Source of the DNA: Natrialbaceae archaeon B1-Br10_E2g27 | GTDB lineage: Archaea > Halobacteriota > Halobacteria > Halobacteriales > Natrialbaceae | Reading direction: 5' to 3' | Length of the DNA stretch: 17,670 nucleotides | NCBI GenBank assembly: GCA_001563885.1 | Contig: LKMM01000016.1 | Span: forward strand, 1 to 17,670 | Part shown: one piece after another, positions 5,689-13,015 of the stretch | Position numbering within the stretch: the stretch's first letter is position 1 | Layout: the number at the start of each line of letters is the position of its first letter | Program-made: the position numbers and the translations under genes | Notes under the pieces: model-generated | The model's database searches: none | Told to the model about the DNA's origin: nothing | Seen by the model: only the letters and a program-made list of their open reading frames with translations

Positions 5689-7212
5689 TCACTCCGTGGT
5701 CAGCCTCGAGACCGTCGTCTCGATTTCCTCGACGCTCGAGACGTGTTGTTCGTTTGCCACCGCGATCTGCTCTGCGCCATCGGCGACGCGTTCTGCCTGC
5801 TCGAGTACGTCGTCGACCAGTTGTGCGACAGCTTCCGTGCTGGCAGCCTGATCGTCGGTCGCATCGGCTACCTGTTCGATCCCCTGTGCGGTCTCCTCGA
5901 CGGTCTGGCTGATCTTCTCGAGTGTCTGGGTCGCGTTTTCGACTTCGGTCAACCCTTTATGGACTTGCGTCATCGTCTCCTCGAGACGGGAGACGGTCGC
6001 TTCAGTAACCGATTTGATACTGGTGACGAGCGCTTCGATTTCGCTTGCCCGCTGTTTTGACTCCGCTGCCAGTGATTTGACTTCATCGGCGACGACGGCG
6101 AAGCCCCGACCGGACTCGCCAGCGTTTGCGGCTTCGATACTGGCGTTTAGCGCAAGCAAGTTCGTCTGATCGGCGATGTCGGTGATTACATCGACGATTT
6201 CGTCGATCTCGCTGACACGAGCCTCAAGCGTGTCGACTTCGGCGGTGACATCAGATGTCGACTCCTCAATTCGCTTCATCACCGTGACCGCCTCCGTCGC
6301 TGCCTGGGTTCCGTCGCGTGCCCGTTTTTTCGCCGTCGTACTCGTTTCTGTGACTTCCTCAGCCGTCGAAGCAATCTCCTCGACCGTCGCAGCCATATCC
6401 GAGACTTCGCCGACGACAGTTTCTACCGAATCGGCCTGTGAGCGGGCCAGGTTACTGATCTCTCCGGTGTTCTCCGCTACATCTCGAGCAAGACGGTTGG
6501 TGTCTCTGGTCGTCGACTCGATATCTGTTGCGACCGTTTGCTGGCGCTCGAGTTCGTCGGTGAGTTGCTGGCTGTAGGCGTGGATGTACGTGTCCGTCAC
6601 GATCTGCATATCGAGGGTCAGGATCCGGAGAAAGGCCAGGATGTCTTCGACTGTCTCGTCGATCTCCGTTCGAATCGCGTCCTCGAGACCCGTGGGTTCG
6701 TCTCCGACTCCCGCTCGGTCGACCAGTGTCTCGGCCAGTTGCTCCCCGATCAGCGGGAAAATCAGATCGTAGTAGACGCCATACTGTCCCAGATAGTACT
6801 TCATCGGCATCTCTAGCATATCGTGCAATTTTCCGATTCTGGCCCGATCTTCGAGATACTCCCGTCCGTACTCGCCGCCGGCGAGCGTCACCAGATACGC
6901 CGATTGCGTCCGCTTGAGCGGTTCGATCGATTTACCCGATCGACCGATGATCTCGATCGCTTCCTCGTAATCTGTCAGTTGATCATAAAAATTGTCTGCG
7001 AGCGTGTCGGCATGGGCTGTGAGCAACGGCCGATAGCTAGCAAGCCGGTCTGCATCGTCGTCATCGAACCCAATGAACTCCTTTCGCCACTCGAGTTCAG
7101 CCTCGTCCAATTCCGTCTCCTCGAGTAGTGTCTCGACGTCCAATCGCGCGTTCAGTTGACCCGTTCCAAACTCCGACCGACCGTACGACGGTGACTCCAT
7201 CGTGACTGACAT
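5689..7212 (-). CDS. hemAT: HemAT-like globin-coupled aerotaxis transducer
   Basis: A soluble 507-aa chemotaxis transducer with no membrane segment. An N-terminal extension (1-40) leads into a protoglobin sensor (about 45-200; LTAHADTLADNFYDQL and the helix RIGKLHDMLEMPMKYYLGQY with proximal heme ligand H130). A long coiled coil and the methyl-accepting domain follow, with the invariant hairpin tip at about 345-385 (DQTNLLALNASIEAANAG, then GRGFAVVADEV) that binds CheA/CheW. Known HemATs bind oxygen at heme and signal aerotaxis, so this one probably does too. A TATA-like box lies 27 bases before the ATG. The IS element begins within about 15 bases after the stop, leaving the coding region intact. 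Confidence 0.9.
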   Translation of the reverse strand: MSVTMESPSYGRSEFGTGQLNARLDVETLLEETELDEAELEWRKEFIGFDDDDADRLASYRPLLTAHADTLADNFYDQLTDYEEAIEIIGRSGKSIEPLKRTQSAYLVTLAGGEYGREYLEDRARIGKLHDMLEMPMKYYLGQYGVYYDLIFPLIGEQLAETLVDRAGVGDEPTGLEDAIRTEIDETVEDILAFLRILTLDMQIVTDTYIHAYSQQLTDELERQQTVATDIESTTRDTNRLARDVAENTGEISNLARSQADSVETVVGEVSDMAATVEEIASTAEEVTETSTTAKKRARDGTQAATEAVTVMKRIEESTSDVTAEVDTLEARVSEIDEIVDVITDIADQTNLLALNASIEAANAGESGRGFAVVADEVKSLAAESKQRASEIEALVTSIKSVTEATVSRLEETMTQVHKGLTEVENATQTLEKISQTVEETAQGIEQVADATDDQAASTEAVAQLVDDVLEQAERVADGAEQIAVANEQHVSSVEEIETTVSRLTTE

Positions 7213-7232
7213 TATCTATCTTGGATGATTAC

Positions 7233-7245
7233 GGTTATTTATGCA
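7233..7245 (-). promoter_or_regulatory. TATA-like box of the HemAT gene
   Basis: TGCATAAATAACC on the minus strand is centred about 27 bases before the HemAT ATG, so transcription should start at or within a few bases of the start codon. Confidence 0.55.
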
Positions 7246-7408
7246 GTAATTTTGCCAGCTGAGACAAAATCCTCTGCCATATGGGGTGTTTTTATTACTA
7301 TGTTGGCACTCACGTGCAGCAGTCGGGCAAAAATCTATAGTTCGGTTCTCGAAAGCGCACCCACAACCGAAGCACATACGTGTCACTCGAGTCGATAGGA
7401 GACAGCGG

Positions 7409-7756
7409 ATGTCTCTGATCCCACTCGAGGCCGACTGGCTGAGCCCCGAACTTGCGCCGGTGCTTCTTGCGGTTATCGTACTCGCAGCGATCGGCACGAC
7501 CGTGCTCTTTTGTTTTGGGATCGTGGCCTATCACCGTCGGCGGTCGTTTCGCTATCTTCTCATTACGATCGTCCTTGGACTGCTGGTCGTTCGAACCGGG
7601 GTCGGCCTCGGGACGGTGTTTGGGTTCGTTCCGATGACGATCCACCATCTCATCGAACACAGCCTCGATTTCGCCATCGCGGTCTTGATCCTCTATGCAG
7701 TCTATCGCAGCGGCACAAGCCAACGTGAGTCGTCGGGCAGTTTCGAGGGCGACTAG
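7409..7756 (+). CDS. Small haloarchaeal membrane protein (three predicted helices)
   Basis: A 115-aa hydrophobic protein beginning MSLIPLEADWLSPELAP. Three membrane helices are apparent: about 16-40 (VLLAVIVLAAIGTTVLFCFG), 48-70 (YLLITIVLGLLVVRTGVGLG) and 84-102 (LDFAIAVLILYAVY), with a positively charged loop YHRRRSFR after the first. A His-rich segment (IHHLIEHSLDF) precedes the third helix. I recognise the general type from haloarchaea (DUF7471/DUF7521-like) but not a function. The ATG at 7409 is preferred over an upstream one at 7286 because the extra 41 residues look non-coding. Its stop overlaps the convergent ribB stop inside one CTAG. Confidence 0.75.
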   Translation: MSLIPLEADWLSPELAPVLLAVIVLAAIGTTVLFCFGIVAYHRRRSFRYLLITIVLGLLVVRTGVGLGTVFGFVPMTIHHLIEHSLDFAIAVLILYAVYRSGTSQRESSGSFEGD

Positions 7757-8466
7757 CCGAGTTGTTCGAGGATCTCTCGGCCCTCGAGATAGACGAAGCC
7801 GTTTCGATCGGCGTAGGCACGGGCGTCGACGGGTGAGAGCGCCCCACCGGTTTCGTCGTCGAGCATCTCACAGACGACGACTGCCGGCGGGAGGTCGGCA
7901 GCCTCGGCCAGCGCAATCCCGAGTTCGGTGTGGCCCTCCCGCTGGGTGAGCAACTCGGGGGCGGCTTTGAGCAGGTGGACGTGGCCAGGCACCCGGAAAT
8001 TTGTGGCGAACTCCGTCCGTTCAGGAGCGCCAGCGGCCGCTCCCAGTTCCCGGATCGTCAACGAGCGATCGGCATCAGTGATTCCGGTGTAGGTGTCGTG
8101 GTGGTTGACCGTCAGCGAAAACGACGAGCGTTCGTCGTAGCCGAGGTCGTGATTGCGGGTCGCGGGGTGGTCGACGCTCTCCTCGAAAAACGGCAGGTCG
8201 AACGCCTCAGCGACCTCGTGGCTCAGGGCAGTACAGACGAGCCCACCGGCGTCGTTTCGGAGTCGGGCAACGGCCTCGGGCGTGACAGCGTCGGCGTGAT
8301 AGATGAGGTCGGTCTCGCCCTCACGGTCGGCCGCGTCGTGGACCAACACTGGATCGCCTGCCCGCATCGCCTCGAGGGCCCGGTCGACAGCCTGTGTGTT
8401 GTCGGCCGTGAGTTCGCCGTGGCCCGCGTCGGGACCCGACCGAGAGCCGGCATGTGAGCCGGTCAT
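7753..8466 (-). CDS. ribB: RibB, 3,4-dihydroxy-2-butanone 4-phosphate synthase
   Basis: RibB converts ribulose 5-phosphate into formate and 3,4-dihydroxy-2-butanone 4-phosphate, the four-carbon precursor of riboflavin. The 237-aa protein has a disordered acidic start (1-22) and then the RibB fold: VLVHDAADREGETDLIYHAD with the Mg-binding acidic loop at about 47-53, a GGLVCTAL strand, a THR/SFSLTV-type segment, and GHVHLLKAAPELLTQREGHT followed by PPAVVVCEMLDDE. Length is normal for a stand-alone RibB without a GTP cyclohydrolase II domain. It overlaps the rbkR stop by four bases, so it is co-transcribed with that regulator-kinase. Confidence 0.93.
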   Translation of the reverse strand: MTGSHAGSRSGPDAGHGELTADNTQAVDRALEAMRAGDPVLVHDAADREGETDLIYHADAVTPEAVARLRNDAGGLVCTALSHEVAEAFDLPFFEESVDHPATRNHDLGYDERSSFSLTVNHHDTYTGITDADRSLTIRELGAAAGAPERTEFATNFRVPGHVHLLKAAPELLTQREGHTELGIALAEAADLPPAVVVCEMLDDETGGALSPVDARAYADRNGFVYLEGREILEQLG

Positions 8467-9170
8467 TTCCCATCCCCCACCGTGACCGTCACGTGCTCGT
8501 CATCGGTAAGGGCCAACTCCTCACGCAATTTCACCGGCGCGATCACTTCGAGTTGGTCCTCGTCGTGGTGGGTTCGTTCCGGGGCGATCGTGTGGGCGTC
8601 CTCGTATCGGTCGCCGTCGGCAGTCTCGATCGTCGCGGGGTAACAGACTGCCGGACCGTAGGTTCGTTCGTCGTCCTCCCAGCCGTCGATCGTGATCGGC
8701 TCGAGCGAGGCGACGGCGCTGCGTCGACGCACGCTTTCCTCGGTGAGTGCAACGTTGAGCGTCCCCGGGAACGGCTCGTAGCCGAGTCGGTCCTCGAACT
8801 GGCGTTTATAGCCCGGAAGCGAGATGTAATGACGCCCCTCGCCCATCCCGCCCGTGATCGTTCCCTCCAGGCTGACCGCGGCGTCGGTCTCGAAGATCCG
8901 ACGGTACTGTTCGTACTCGGCTTGCAACGTGCGTTCGCCGGCGTCGGTAATCGCGACCCACTGGCCGTCGCTTACGGTATCCCGCTCGAGGAGACTCGCA
9001 CTCTCGAGTCGTTGAAGGCGACGCGAGGCGGTCTGGTTCGACGCCTCGAGCCGGTCTGCGAGTGCCGAACACGAGAGTTTGACGTCACCCTCGAGGCCGC
9101 CCTCGAGTGCAAGCAGTTTGAGAACGGCGAGTTCGTCGTGCCCGATGGCGGCGTCCGCAGTAACTGACAT
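8463..9170 (-). CDS. rbkR: RbkR, CTP-dependent riboflavin kinase with N-terminal winged-helix regulator
   Basis: A two-domain archaeal protein of 235 aa. The winged helix (about 8-85: HDELAVLKLLALEG, then SCSALADRLEASNQTASRRL) binds DNA. The C-terminal domain (about 95-230) is archaeal riboflavin kinase, shown by GTITGGMGEGRHYISLPGYK followed by LGYEPFPGTLNVAL; it makes FMN from riboflavin using CTP. Known RbkR proteins repress riboflavin genes and respond to FMN, so it probably controls its own rbkR-ribB operon. The ATG at 9170 (MSVTADAAIGHDEL) is chosen; an in-frame GTG at 9176 is also possible, since a TATA-like box centred at 9202 fits a start near 9176. Confidence 0.93.
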   Translation of the reverse strand: MSVTADAAIGHDELAVLKLLALEGGLEGDVKLSCSALADRLEASNQTASRRLQRLESASLLERDTVSDGQWVAITDAGERTLQAEYEQYRRIFETDAAVSLEGTITGGMGEGRHYISLPGYKRQFEDRLGYEPFPGTLNVALTEESVRRRSAVASLEPITIDGWEDDERTYGPAVCYPATIETADGDRYEDAHTIAPERTHHDEDQLEVIAPVKLREELALTDDEHVTVTVGDGK

Positions 9171-9175
9171 ACCCA

Positions 9176-9212
9176 CACTTCTGCTGGAAGCGGGAAAAGC
9201 ATATCGGAAGTG
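9176..9212 (-). promoter_or_regulatory. rbkR-ribB promoter with TATA-like box and short flanking dyad
   Basis: CGATATGC on the minus strand (9199-9206) lies 26-32 bases before the candidate starts. A 6-bp inverted repeat, CACTTC (9176-9181) and GAAGTG (9207-9212), brackets it and could be an autoregulatory operator for RbkR. The dyad is short, so the operator idea is weak. Confidence 0.35.
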
Positions 9213-9371
9213 GAATGGATAGCAAAAATGTGATGGTCGTAACCGAACCCGGTATCGCTACTGCAGCGTTGGTCCATCCAGACAAAAACCCACCGGTCGG
9301 GGCCTACAGTTCCTCGAGGATTTGTTTGGCGAGCACCGCAACCGAACGGTGAGATGAGATCTTAGTTCCGA

Positions 9372-10352
9372 TCAATCCCCGGTAACCGGATCTCTCGCCC
9401 AGAACTCGCTGTCTTTTTTCAGTTTTGGAACCCAGGTATCACGCGTTTTCGAGAGCAATGCGACTCTCGAGGCCGGGACTCCCTTACACTCGGTAAACTC
9501 GGGCATATACTCGCCGACGGCCTCGGCGAACTCTTTGACTTCCTCGTGGGTCGGCATCGAGTCGCGGTCGAGTCGGCCTCGAGAGTGGCCGACGTGCATG
9601 TAGGCTTTCAGTTCAATAAAGTCGGGGTCGGCTTGCTGGTAGAAGCCGGCATACCAGTCGGGGTGGTGCATGTTCTCGCCGTTGACGAGCGTCGTTCGCA
9701 ACACCGTCCGCGTCTCGTCTTTCGCAGCGAGGACGTCCATCGTCTCGAGTAACTTCTCCCAGGCGTCGTCTTCGACTGCTTTGACGACCTGATCGAAGGT
9801 GTGGCGTTCGGGGGCGTCGACGCTGACGTACAGTTGGGTCGGATCACACCGTTCTAAGACCTCGGGACGGGTACCGTTAGAGACCAAAAAGGTCGTCACG
9901 TCCCGGTCGTGGAAGGCCTCGATCAGTTCCGGTAGGTAGGGATACAACGACGGTTCGCCGTCGAGAGAGATGGCGACGTGACGGGGTTCCATCGCCTGCT
10001 CGAATACCTCGCGGGGGACCTCCTCGTTGCCACCAAAACCCGACAGCAGTTTCTTCTGGAGCGAAATCGAGGCGTCGACGACCGCCTCGGGATCGTCCCA
10101 CTCGACGTCCTCGAGTTCGTAGGCGTGCCCGCGGTGGTCGCGCCAGCAAAAGACACACCGTTCGTTACATCGAACGACCGGCGTCATCTGAATACAGCGG
10201 TGGGATTCGATCCCATACCAGATGTTTTTGTAGCATTTTCCCTCCCCGCGTAAGGCGTTTGCCGTCCAACCACAGGTCTGGGCAGCGGTGTGGTTCTCGC
10301 TGTGATAATCCGGTGAGTCGACCTGCTGTGGACTCCCGTCGGAATCGCTCAT
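9372..10352 (-). CDS. taw1: Taw1, 4-demethylwyosine synthase (radical SAM)
   Basis: Taw1 (archaeal TYW1) uses a radical SAM reaction with pyruvate to convert m1G37 of tRNA-Phe into 4-demethylwyosine. The 326-aa protein has the radical SAM motif C62-x3-C66-x2-C69 (CNERCVFCW) and three further cysteines, C27, C40 and C53 (in CGWTANALRG, GKCYKNIWYG and HRCIQMTP), which match the second iron-sulphur cluster of archaeal Taw1. SLDGEPSLYPYLPELI and DFIELKAYMHVGHSRGRLDR are typical later motifs. The ATG at 10352 (MSDSDGSPQQ) is chosen because the frame further upstream, open to 11027, crosses non-coding repeats and the divergent HalOD1 gene. It is a single-gene unit, cytoplasmic. Confidence 0.94.
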   Translation of the reverse strand: MSDSDGSPQQVDSPDYHSENHTAAQTCGWTANALRGEGKCYKNIWYGIESHRCIQMTPVVRCNERCVFCWRDHRGHAYELEDVEWDDPEAVVDASISLQKKLLSGFGGNEEVPREVFEQAMEPRHVAISLDGEPSLYPYLPELIEAFHDRDVTTFLVSNGTRPEVLERCDPTQLYVSVDAPERHTFDQVVKAVEDDAWEKLLETMDVLAAKDETRTVLRTTLVNGENMHHPDWYAGFYQQADPDFIELKAYMHVGHSRGRLDRDSMPTHEEVKEFAEAVGEYMPEFTECKGVPASRVALLSKTRDTWVPKLKKDSEFWARDPVTGD

Positions 10353-10452
10353 TAGCGTACACGTACGTCTCCGACGACAAAAACGTCCGCGTTTCCAACG
10401 GTCTGTCGACCGCTCGTTCACAGAGTGACATCTCCGCACCCTGAACGGTGTG

Positions 10453-10520
10453 ATACTGCCGGCTGTACCTGTGTGACGATTCTCGCTACCCTGTGGCAGC
10501 GAGAATTGTACATGACTTCC
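10453..10520 (+). repeat. Palindromic intergenic repeat, copy A
   Basis: A 68-base unit beginning ATACTGCCGG with a perfect 9-bp hairpin, ATTCTCGCT/AGCGAGAAT (10479-10487 with 10498-10506, 10-base loop), and ending TTCC. Copy B at 13767-13834 has the same length and identical blocks at the same offsets: ATACTGCCGG, GATTCTCGC, GCGAGAAT and TTCC. Confidence 0.7.
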
Positions 10521-10695
10521 CGTCCCGCAGGGTAGACTATCGGGGTTGATCCGGATCACAGCCCCACAACCTCGAGACTCTTTACATCTCAAGCGGCATC
10601 TTACCGGCGATGATTCGAACCCGACGCTGCCGATATTGGCACTGACTCTGCGTGTCCCAGACGCTATCGATGGCCGATGTTGCGACGATCGGTAA

Positions 10696-10720
10696 CAGGT
10701 ACAGCCGGCAGTACGAATCG
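10696..10720 (-). repeat. Inverted end copy of the palindromic repeat
   Basis: The reverse complement of 10695-10713 equals 10454-10472 over 19 bases (TACTGCCGGCTGTACCTGT). It also matches 14405-14429 at 20 of 25 positions on the same strand. The two arms enclose about 220 bases, giving a MITE-like outline 10454-10713. Confidence 0.65.
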
Positions 10721-10787
10721 CCACAGAGCCAAGCGTCTGTCGCCCGTCTGACTGAAATTCAAGTATCACGATGTTGGCGAAGAGAGC

Positions 10788-11087
10788 ATGCACGAGTCGC
10801 TCAGTACAACACTTGCTCGCCGGATTGCCGCCCAGGATGGAACTGACGTTACCGCCCTCGAGCCGCCGCTGTATGAGGTGGTCGATGTCGACGCACTCGA
10901 GGGACTGTTCGCCTCCAGCAACGGGTGCGGACGATTCTCCTTTGAGTACCGAGCGTACACCGTGACGGTCGAATACGGTGAGGAGGTGTCGATAACAGTC
11001 GAGAAGCGAGACAGCGGCCCGACGCACTCGGATGACGGCTTCGGCGGTGGACCATCACCTGTTCGAGCGCTCGAGGAACACCCATGA
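10788..11087 (+). CDS. HalOD1 output-domain protein
   Basis: A 99-aa acidic protein made almost entirely of a HalOD1 domain (about residues 1-72): TTLARRIAAQDGTDVTALEP, then PLYEVVDVDALEGLFASS and a beta-strand pair, FSFEYRAYTVTVEYGEEVSI. HalOD1 is a haloarchaeal domain of unknown biochemistry often linked to signalling or gene regulation; stand-alone versions like this are common. The last 25 residues are Gly/Pro-rich and probably disordered. The ATG at 10788 fits a TATA-like sequence about 25 bases upstream. Its stop overlaps the next ATG by four bases, so the following microprotein is probably translated together with it. Confidence 0.8.
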   Translation: MHESLSTTLARRIAAQDGTDVTALEPPLYEVVDVDALEGLFASSNGCGRFSFEYRAYTVTVEYGEEVSITVEKRDSGPTHSDDGFGGGPSPVRALEEHP

Positions 11088-11221
11088 ACGGGATGGTGAA
11101 CCCGTCAGCGAGGTGGATCCTCCCGTTTCTGGCCGTCCTCACCATTTCAGCCCTCGGGGCCATCGCCTACCTCGAACTCGTCTTCGCGTTGTTCGAGGCG
11201 ACGGCCGCAGGCGACCAGTGA
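11084..11221 (+). CDS. 45-aa single-helix membrane microprotein
   Basis: A small frame beginning MNGMVNPSARWILPFLAVLT with one membrane helix (about residues 11-37, WILPFLAVLTISALGAIAYL then ELVFALF) and a short acidic tail ending AAGDQ. The ATG overlaps the HalOD1 stop as ATGA, the usual coupling arrangement of this window, and codon bias (mostly G/C at third positions) agrees with coding. Function is unknown; it could anchor or regulate the HalOD1 protein at the membrane. It ends 25 bases before the convergent PhoU/TrkA-C gene. Confidence 0.6.
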   Translation: MNGMVNPSARWILPFLAVLTISALGAIAYLELVFALFEATAAGDQ

Positions 11222-11246
11222 CGGTCCCGTATGAGGTTCGTGCTGG

Positions 11247-12452
11247 TCACGTTGCCAGGCGCTCGAACGTTTCCGCGGCGGCCCGAGTTCCCTTCGAAAT
11301 CAGAATGTCACCTGCCTGCAATTCTATGTCAGCATCGCCGACGAGAATCCAACCTTCCTCGGGTCGTCGAACCGCGATCACCGACATCGTCGACTCGACA
11401 TCGGCAACGCCGCCGGTCACTGCAACGCCATCGAGGTCGCTTTCGGGTTGCACTTCGACGCGGGTGATGATCTCGTCGCTTTCCTCGACAGCTAACCTGA
11501 CCACCGGATGGATGTCTAGATCCCGGAGGACACCCTCGCTGATATCCACAGCAGCGTCGCTTATCACCTCCGTCGCGCTGCCGAGATGGATCAACCCGCG
11601 TAAGTTGACCGGGTCTTCGGTATCGGCAGCCGCCTGCAGTGTCCAGGCTTCAAAGCGTGACTCCATCGCGTCGACTTCGACCTCGAGATTGCGGGCCTCC
11701 TCAGCGAGCCCTTCGCTGTCGAATAGCACGCTACTGTAGGCCAGATCGACCGCAAGTTCCGAGAGGTTTTTCATATGGATGATCGTATCGACCGCTCGCT
11801 CTAGATCGGCAATCTGTCCCTCGCCTTCGACCGGTGACTCATATACACTCCCGGTCAACGTTTCGTAGACATCCTCGACGGCGAGATCAGGGCCGCGGAG
11901 GAAGGCGACGTCTGCTGTCGCTATCGTCGTCTCCGGGCCGGGATTGAGCAGCCACTCGTCGCCGCGTCGAAGGGCGATCATACGGACGCCAGTCTCGGAC
12001 TCGAGGTCGATCTCTGCGAGCGTACGATTCGCGTAGGGTGAGTCGGAGGCGACGACTCCGCGGACGAGTGACTCGGTCGCTTCGGGGAGGGCCGCCCGCA
12101 TCGCATCCGGCAGCCCCATCTCCTCTAAGACGATTTTTGCGATATCCCCAGCGGCGTCGCTGATCGAATCGGTTGCAGAAACGATGCTCAACACCGGTGC
12201 AAGCTGTTCTGCGTCGTCGGGGTTGCGAACGGCCATCATTAGCCCCATCTGTGCCCGGAGCTCGAGGACATCCATCCGCGCCTCGAGGCGCAACACCTCG
12301 CCTGCGAGGTCGGCGTTTCGGTGTAAGACAGCCGAGTAGGAGAGATCGAGCAGCAACTCAGCAGTATCTTTCATTTCGACGAGTACGTCTTTGACACTCA
12401 CCGGCTCGTATGCGACCGACACCGGCGAAAGTTCCCCCTCGAGTGGATCCAT
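11247..12452 (-). CDS. Duplicated PhoU/TrkA-C protein (COG3273-like)
   Basis: A 401-aa soluble protein built as PhoU-like, TrkA-C, PhoU-like, TrkA-C. The PhoU-like helical bundles are about 20-115 (KDVLVEMKDTAELLLDLSYS) and 215-310 (LERAVDTIIHMKNLSELAVD); the TrkA-C (RCK-C) domains are about 130-205 and 315-400 (VIAVRRPEEGWILVGDADIE). The two halves align clearly (LDLSYSAVL with VDLAYSSVL; SATDSISDAAGDI with SATEVISDAAVDI), so the gene arose by internal duplication. TrkA-C domains bind regulatory ligands of potassium channels or transporters, so ion transport control is likely. No membrane segment is present and no channel gene is adjacent. Confidence 0.82.
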   Translation of the reverse strand: MDPLEGELSPVSVAYEPVSVKDVLVEMKDTAELLLDLSYSAVLHRNADLAGEVLRLEARMDVLELRAQMGLMMAVRNPDDAEQLAPVLSIVSATDSISDAAGDIAKIVLEEMGLPDAMRAALPEATESLVRGVVASDSPYANRTLAEIDLESETGVRMIALRRGDEWLLNPGPETTIATADVAFLRGPDLAVEDVYETLTGSVYESPVEGEGQIADLERAVDTIIHMKNLSELAVDLAYSSVLFDSEGLAEEARNLEVEVDAMESRFEAWTLQAAADTEDPVNLRGLIHLGSATEVISDAAVDISEGVLRDLDIHPVVRLAVEESDEIITRVEVQPESDLDGVAVTGGVADVESTMSVIAVRRPEEGWILVGDADIELQAGDILISKGTRAAAETFERLAT

Positions 12453-12607
12453 ACACCCCCGTCCATTCGACGACGAAAAAGCGTTTCCCGGCGATGACCG
12501 TTGATCCTTCCTCGCCGGGAGCTGCCCTGCGATCTACTCGATCGACCCGTCTCGAGGGCACCCGTCTGACGAATTGTTAAGTATTCACCACGGCAATAGG
12601 GCGACGA
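12453..12607. promoter_or_regulatory. Divergent promoter region between PhoU/TrkA-C and RHH genes
   Basis: This 155-base gap serves two divergent genes. Facing right, ATTGTTAAGTATT (12573-12585) is a TATA-like sequence centred about 29 bases before the ribbon-helix-helix ATG, with no Shine-Dalgarno, indicating a leaderless transcript. I see no clear TATA for the leftward gene. Confidence 0.45.
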
Positions 12608-13015
12608 ATGGGCAACAAAAACAAGACAATCTCGTTTCGGGTCAACGAGGACGCGTTCGAGGCACTGCAGGAAATCGCCGAAGAACGCGATATCTCCTTG
12701 TCGGCAGTGTTTCGGGACTACGTCGACCTCCTCGTCGAACAGGATGGACAGGTTGCCGTCGTTCCCGAAGACGAACTGGAACACAGCGAACCGACGACGG
12801 GCGCGGAGGATCTCTCCTTCCCGCCGACCGTCGAAGTATCAAAGAGCTTCATCCGCGAACACGAACGTCTAGAACTCGAGGCCGACCACCTCCGTGAGCA
12901 ACTCGATGAGTACAAATCCTACGTCACCGAGTTACAGGACCGACTCGAGGACGAGGAAAACGAAGTCTTGTTGCTCGATGAACTCGACGACGAAGCGTCT
13001 TACCAGCTTCGGTGA
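12608..13015 (+). CDS. Ribbon-helix-helix protein with C-terminal coiled coil
   Basis: A 135-aa highly acidic protein. The N-terminus (KTISFRVNEDAFEALQEIAE, then DISLSAVFRDYVDLLVEQ; residues 6-46) matches the beta-strand plus two helices of the CopG/Arc ribbon-helix-helix fold, which binds DNA as a dimer. A Pro/Thr linker (50-78) leads to a heptad-rich helix (80-120; HERLELEADHLREQLDEYKS) likely to form a coiled coil. Probably a transcription regulator or chromatin-associated protein; the target is unknown. It is divergent from the PhoU/TrkA-C gene and could regulate it. Its TGA directly abuts the convergent stop of the next gene. Confidence 0.75.
   Translation: MGNKNKTISFRVNEDAFEALQEIAEERDISLSAVFRDYVDLLVEQDGQVAVVPEDELEHSEPTTGAEDLSFPPTVEVSKSFIREHERLELEADHLREQLDEYKSYVTELQDRLEDEENEVLLLDELDDEASYQLR

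Larger units (their letters stand above)
10353..10787. other. 435-base divergent intergenic region with repeats
   Basis: This gap separates taw1 from the HalOD1 gene. It holds a palindromic repeat unit (10453-10520), a reverse-oriented end copy (10696-10720) that forms a 19-bp perfect inverted repeat with the first, and a TATA-like sequence before the HalOD1 ATG (AATTCAAGTATCAC, about 10756-10769). No convincing gene is present; a TTCGAA near 10617 looks like a tRNA T-loop but its arms do not pair. Confidence 0.6.

Noticed and set aside
4133..5692. 519-aa frame across the IS element on the minus strand
   Set aside because: Arg/Ser/Pro-rich shadow of tnpB in another frame; tnpB has all catalytic motifs and correct codon use.
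8454..9167. 237-aa frame on the plus strand opposite rbkR
   Set aside because: Exact antisense shadow of rbkR created by GC-rich codon bias.
9290..9371. Open frame on the minus strand ending ...AVLAKQILEEL-stop downstream of taw1
   Set aside because: It has no start codon of its own and begins inside taw1 in another frame; it looks coding by composition only. A taw1 frameshift is not supported because taw1 ends normally.
10606..10640. TTCGAACCC, similar to a tRNA T-loop on the minus strand
   Set aside because: The flanking bases do not form a T stem and no cloverleaf can be drawn.
10353..11027. 225-codon N-terminal extension of taw1
   Set aside because: Basic, low-complexity translation crossing intergenic repeats and the divergent HalOD1 gene; the Taw1 family starts close to the first conserved Cys.
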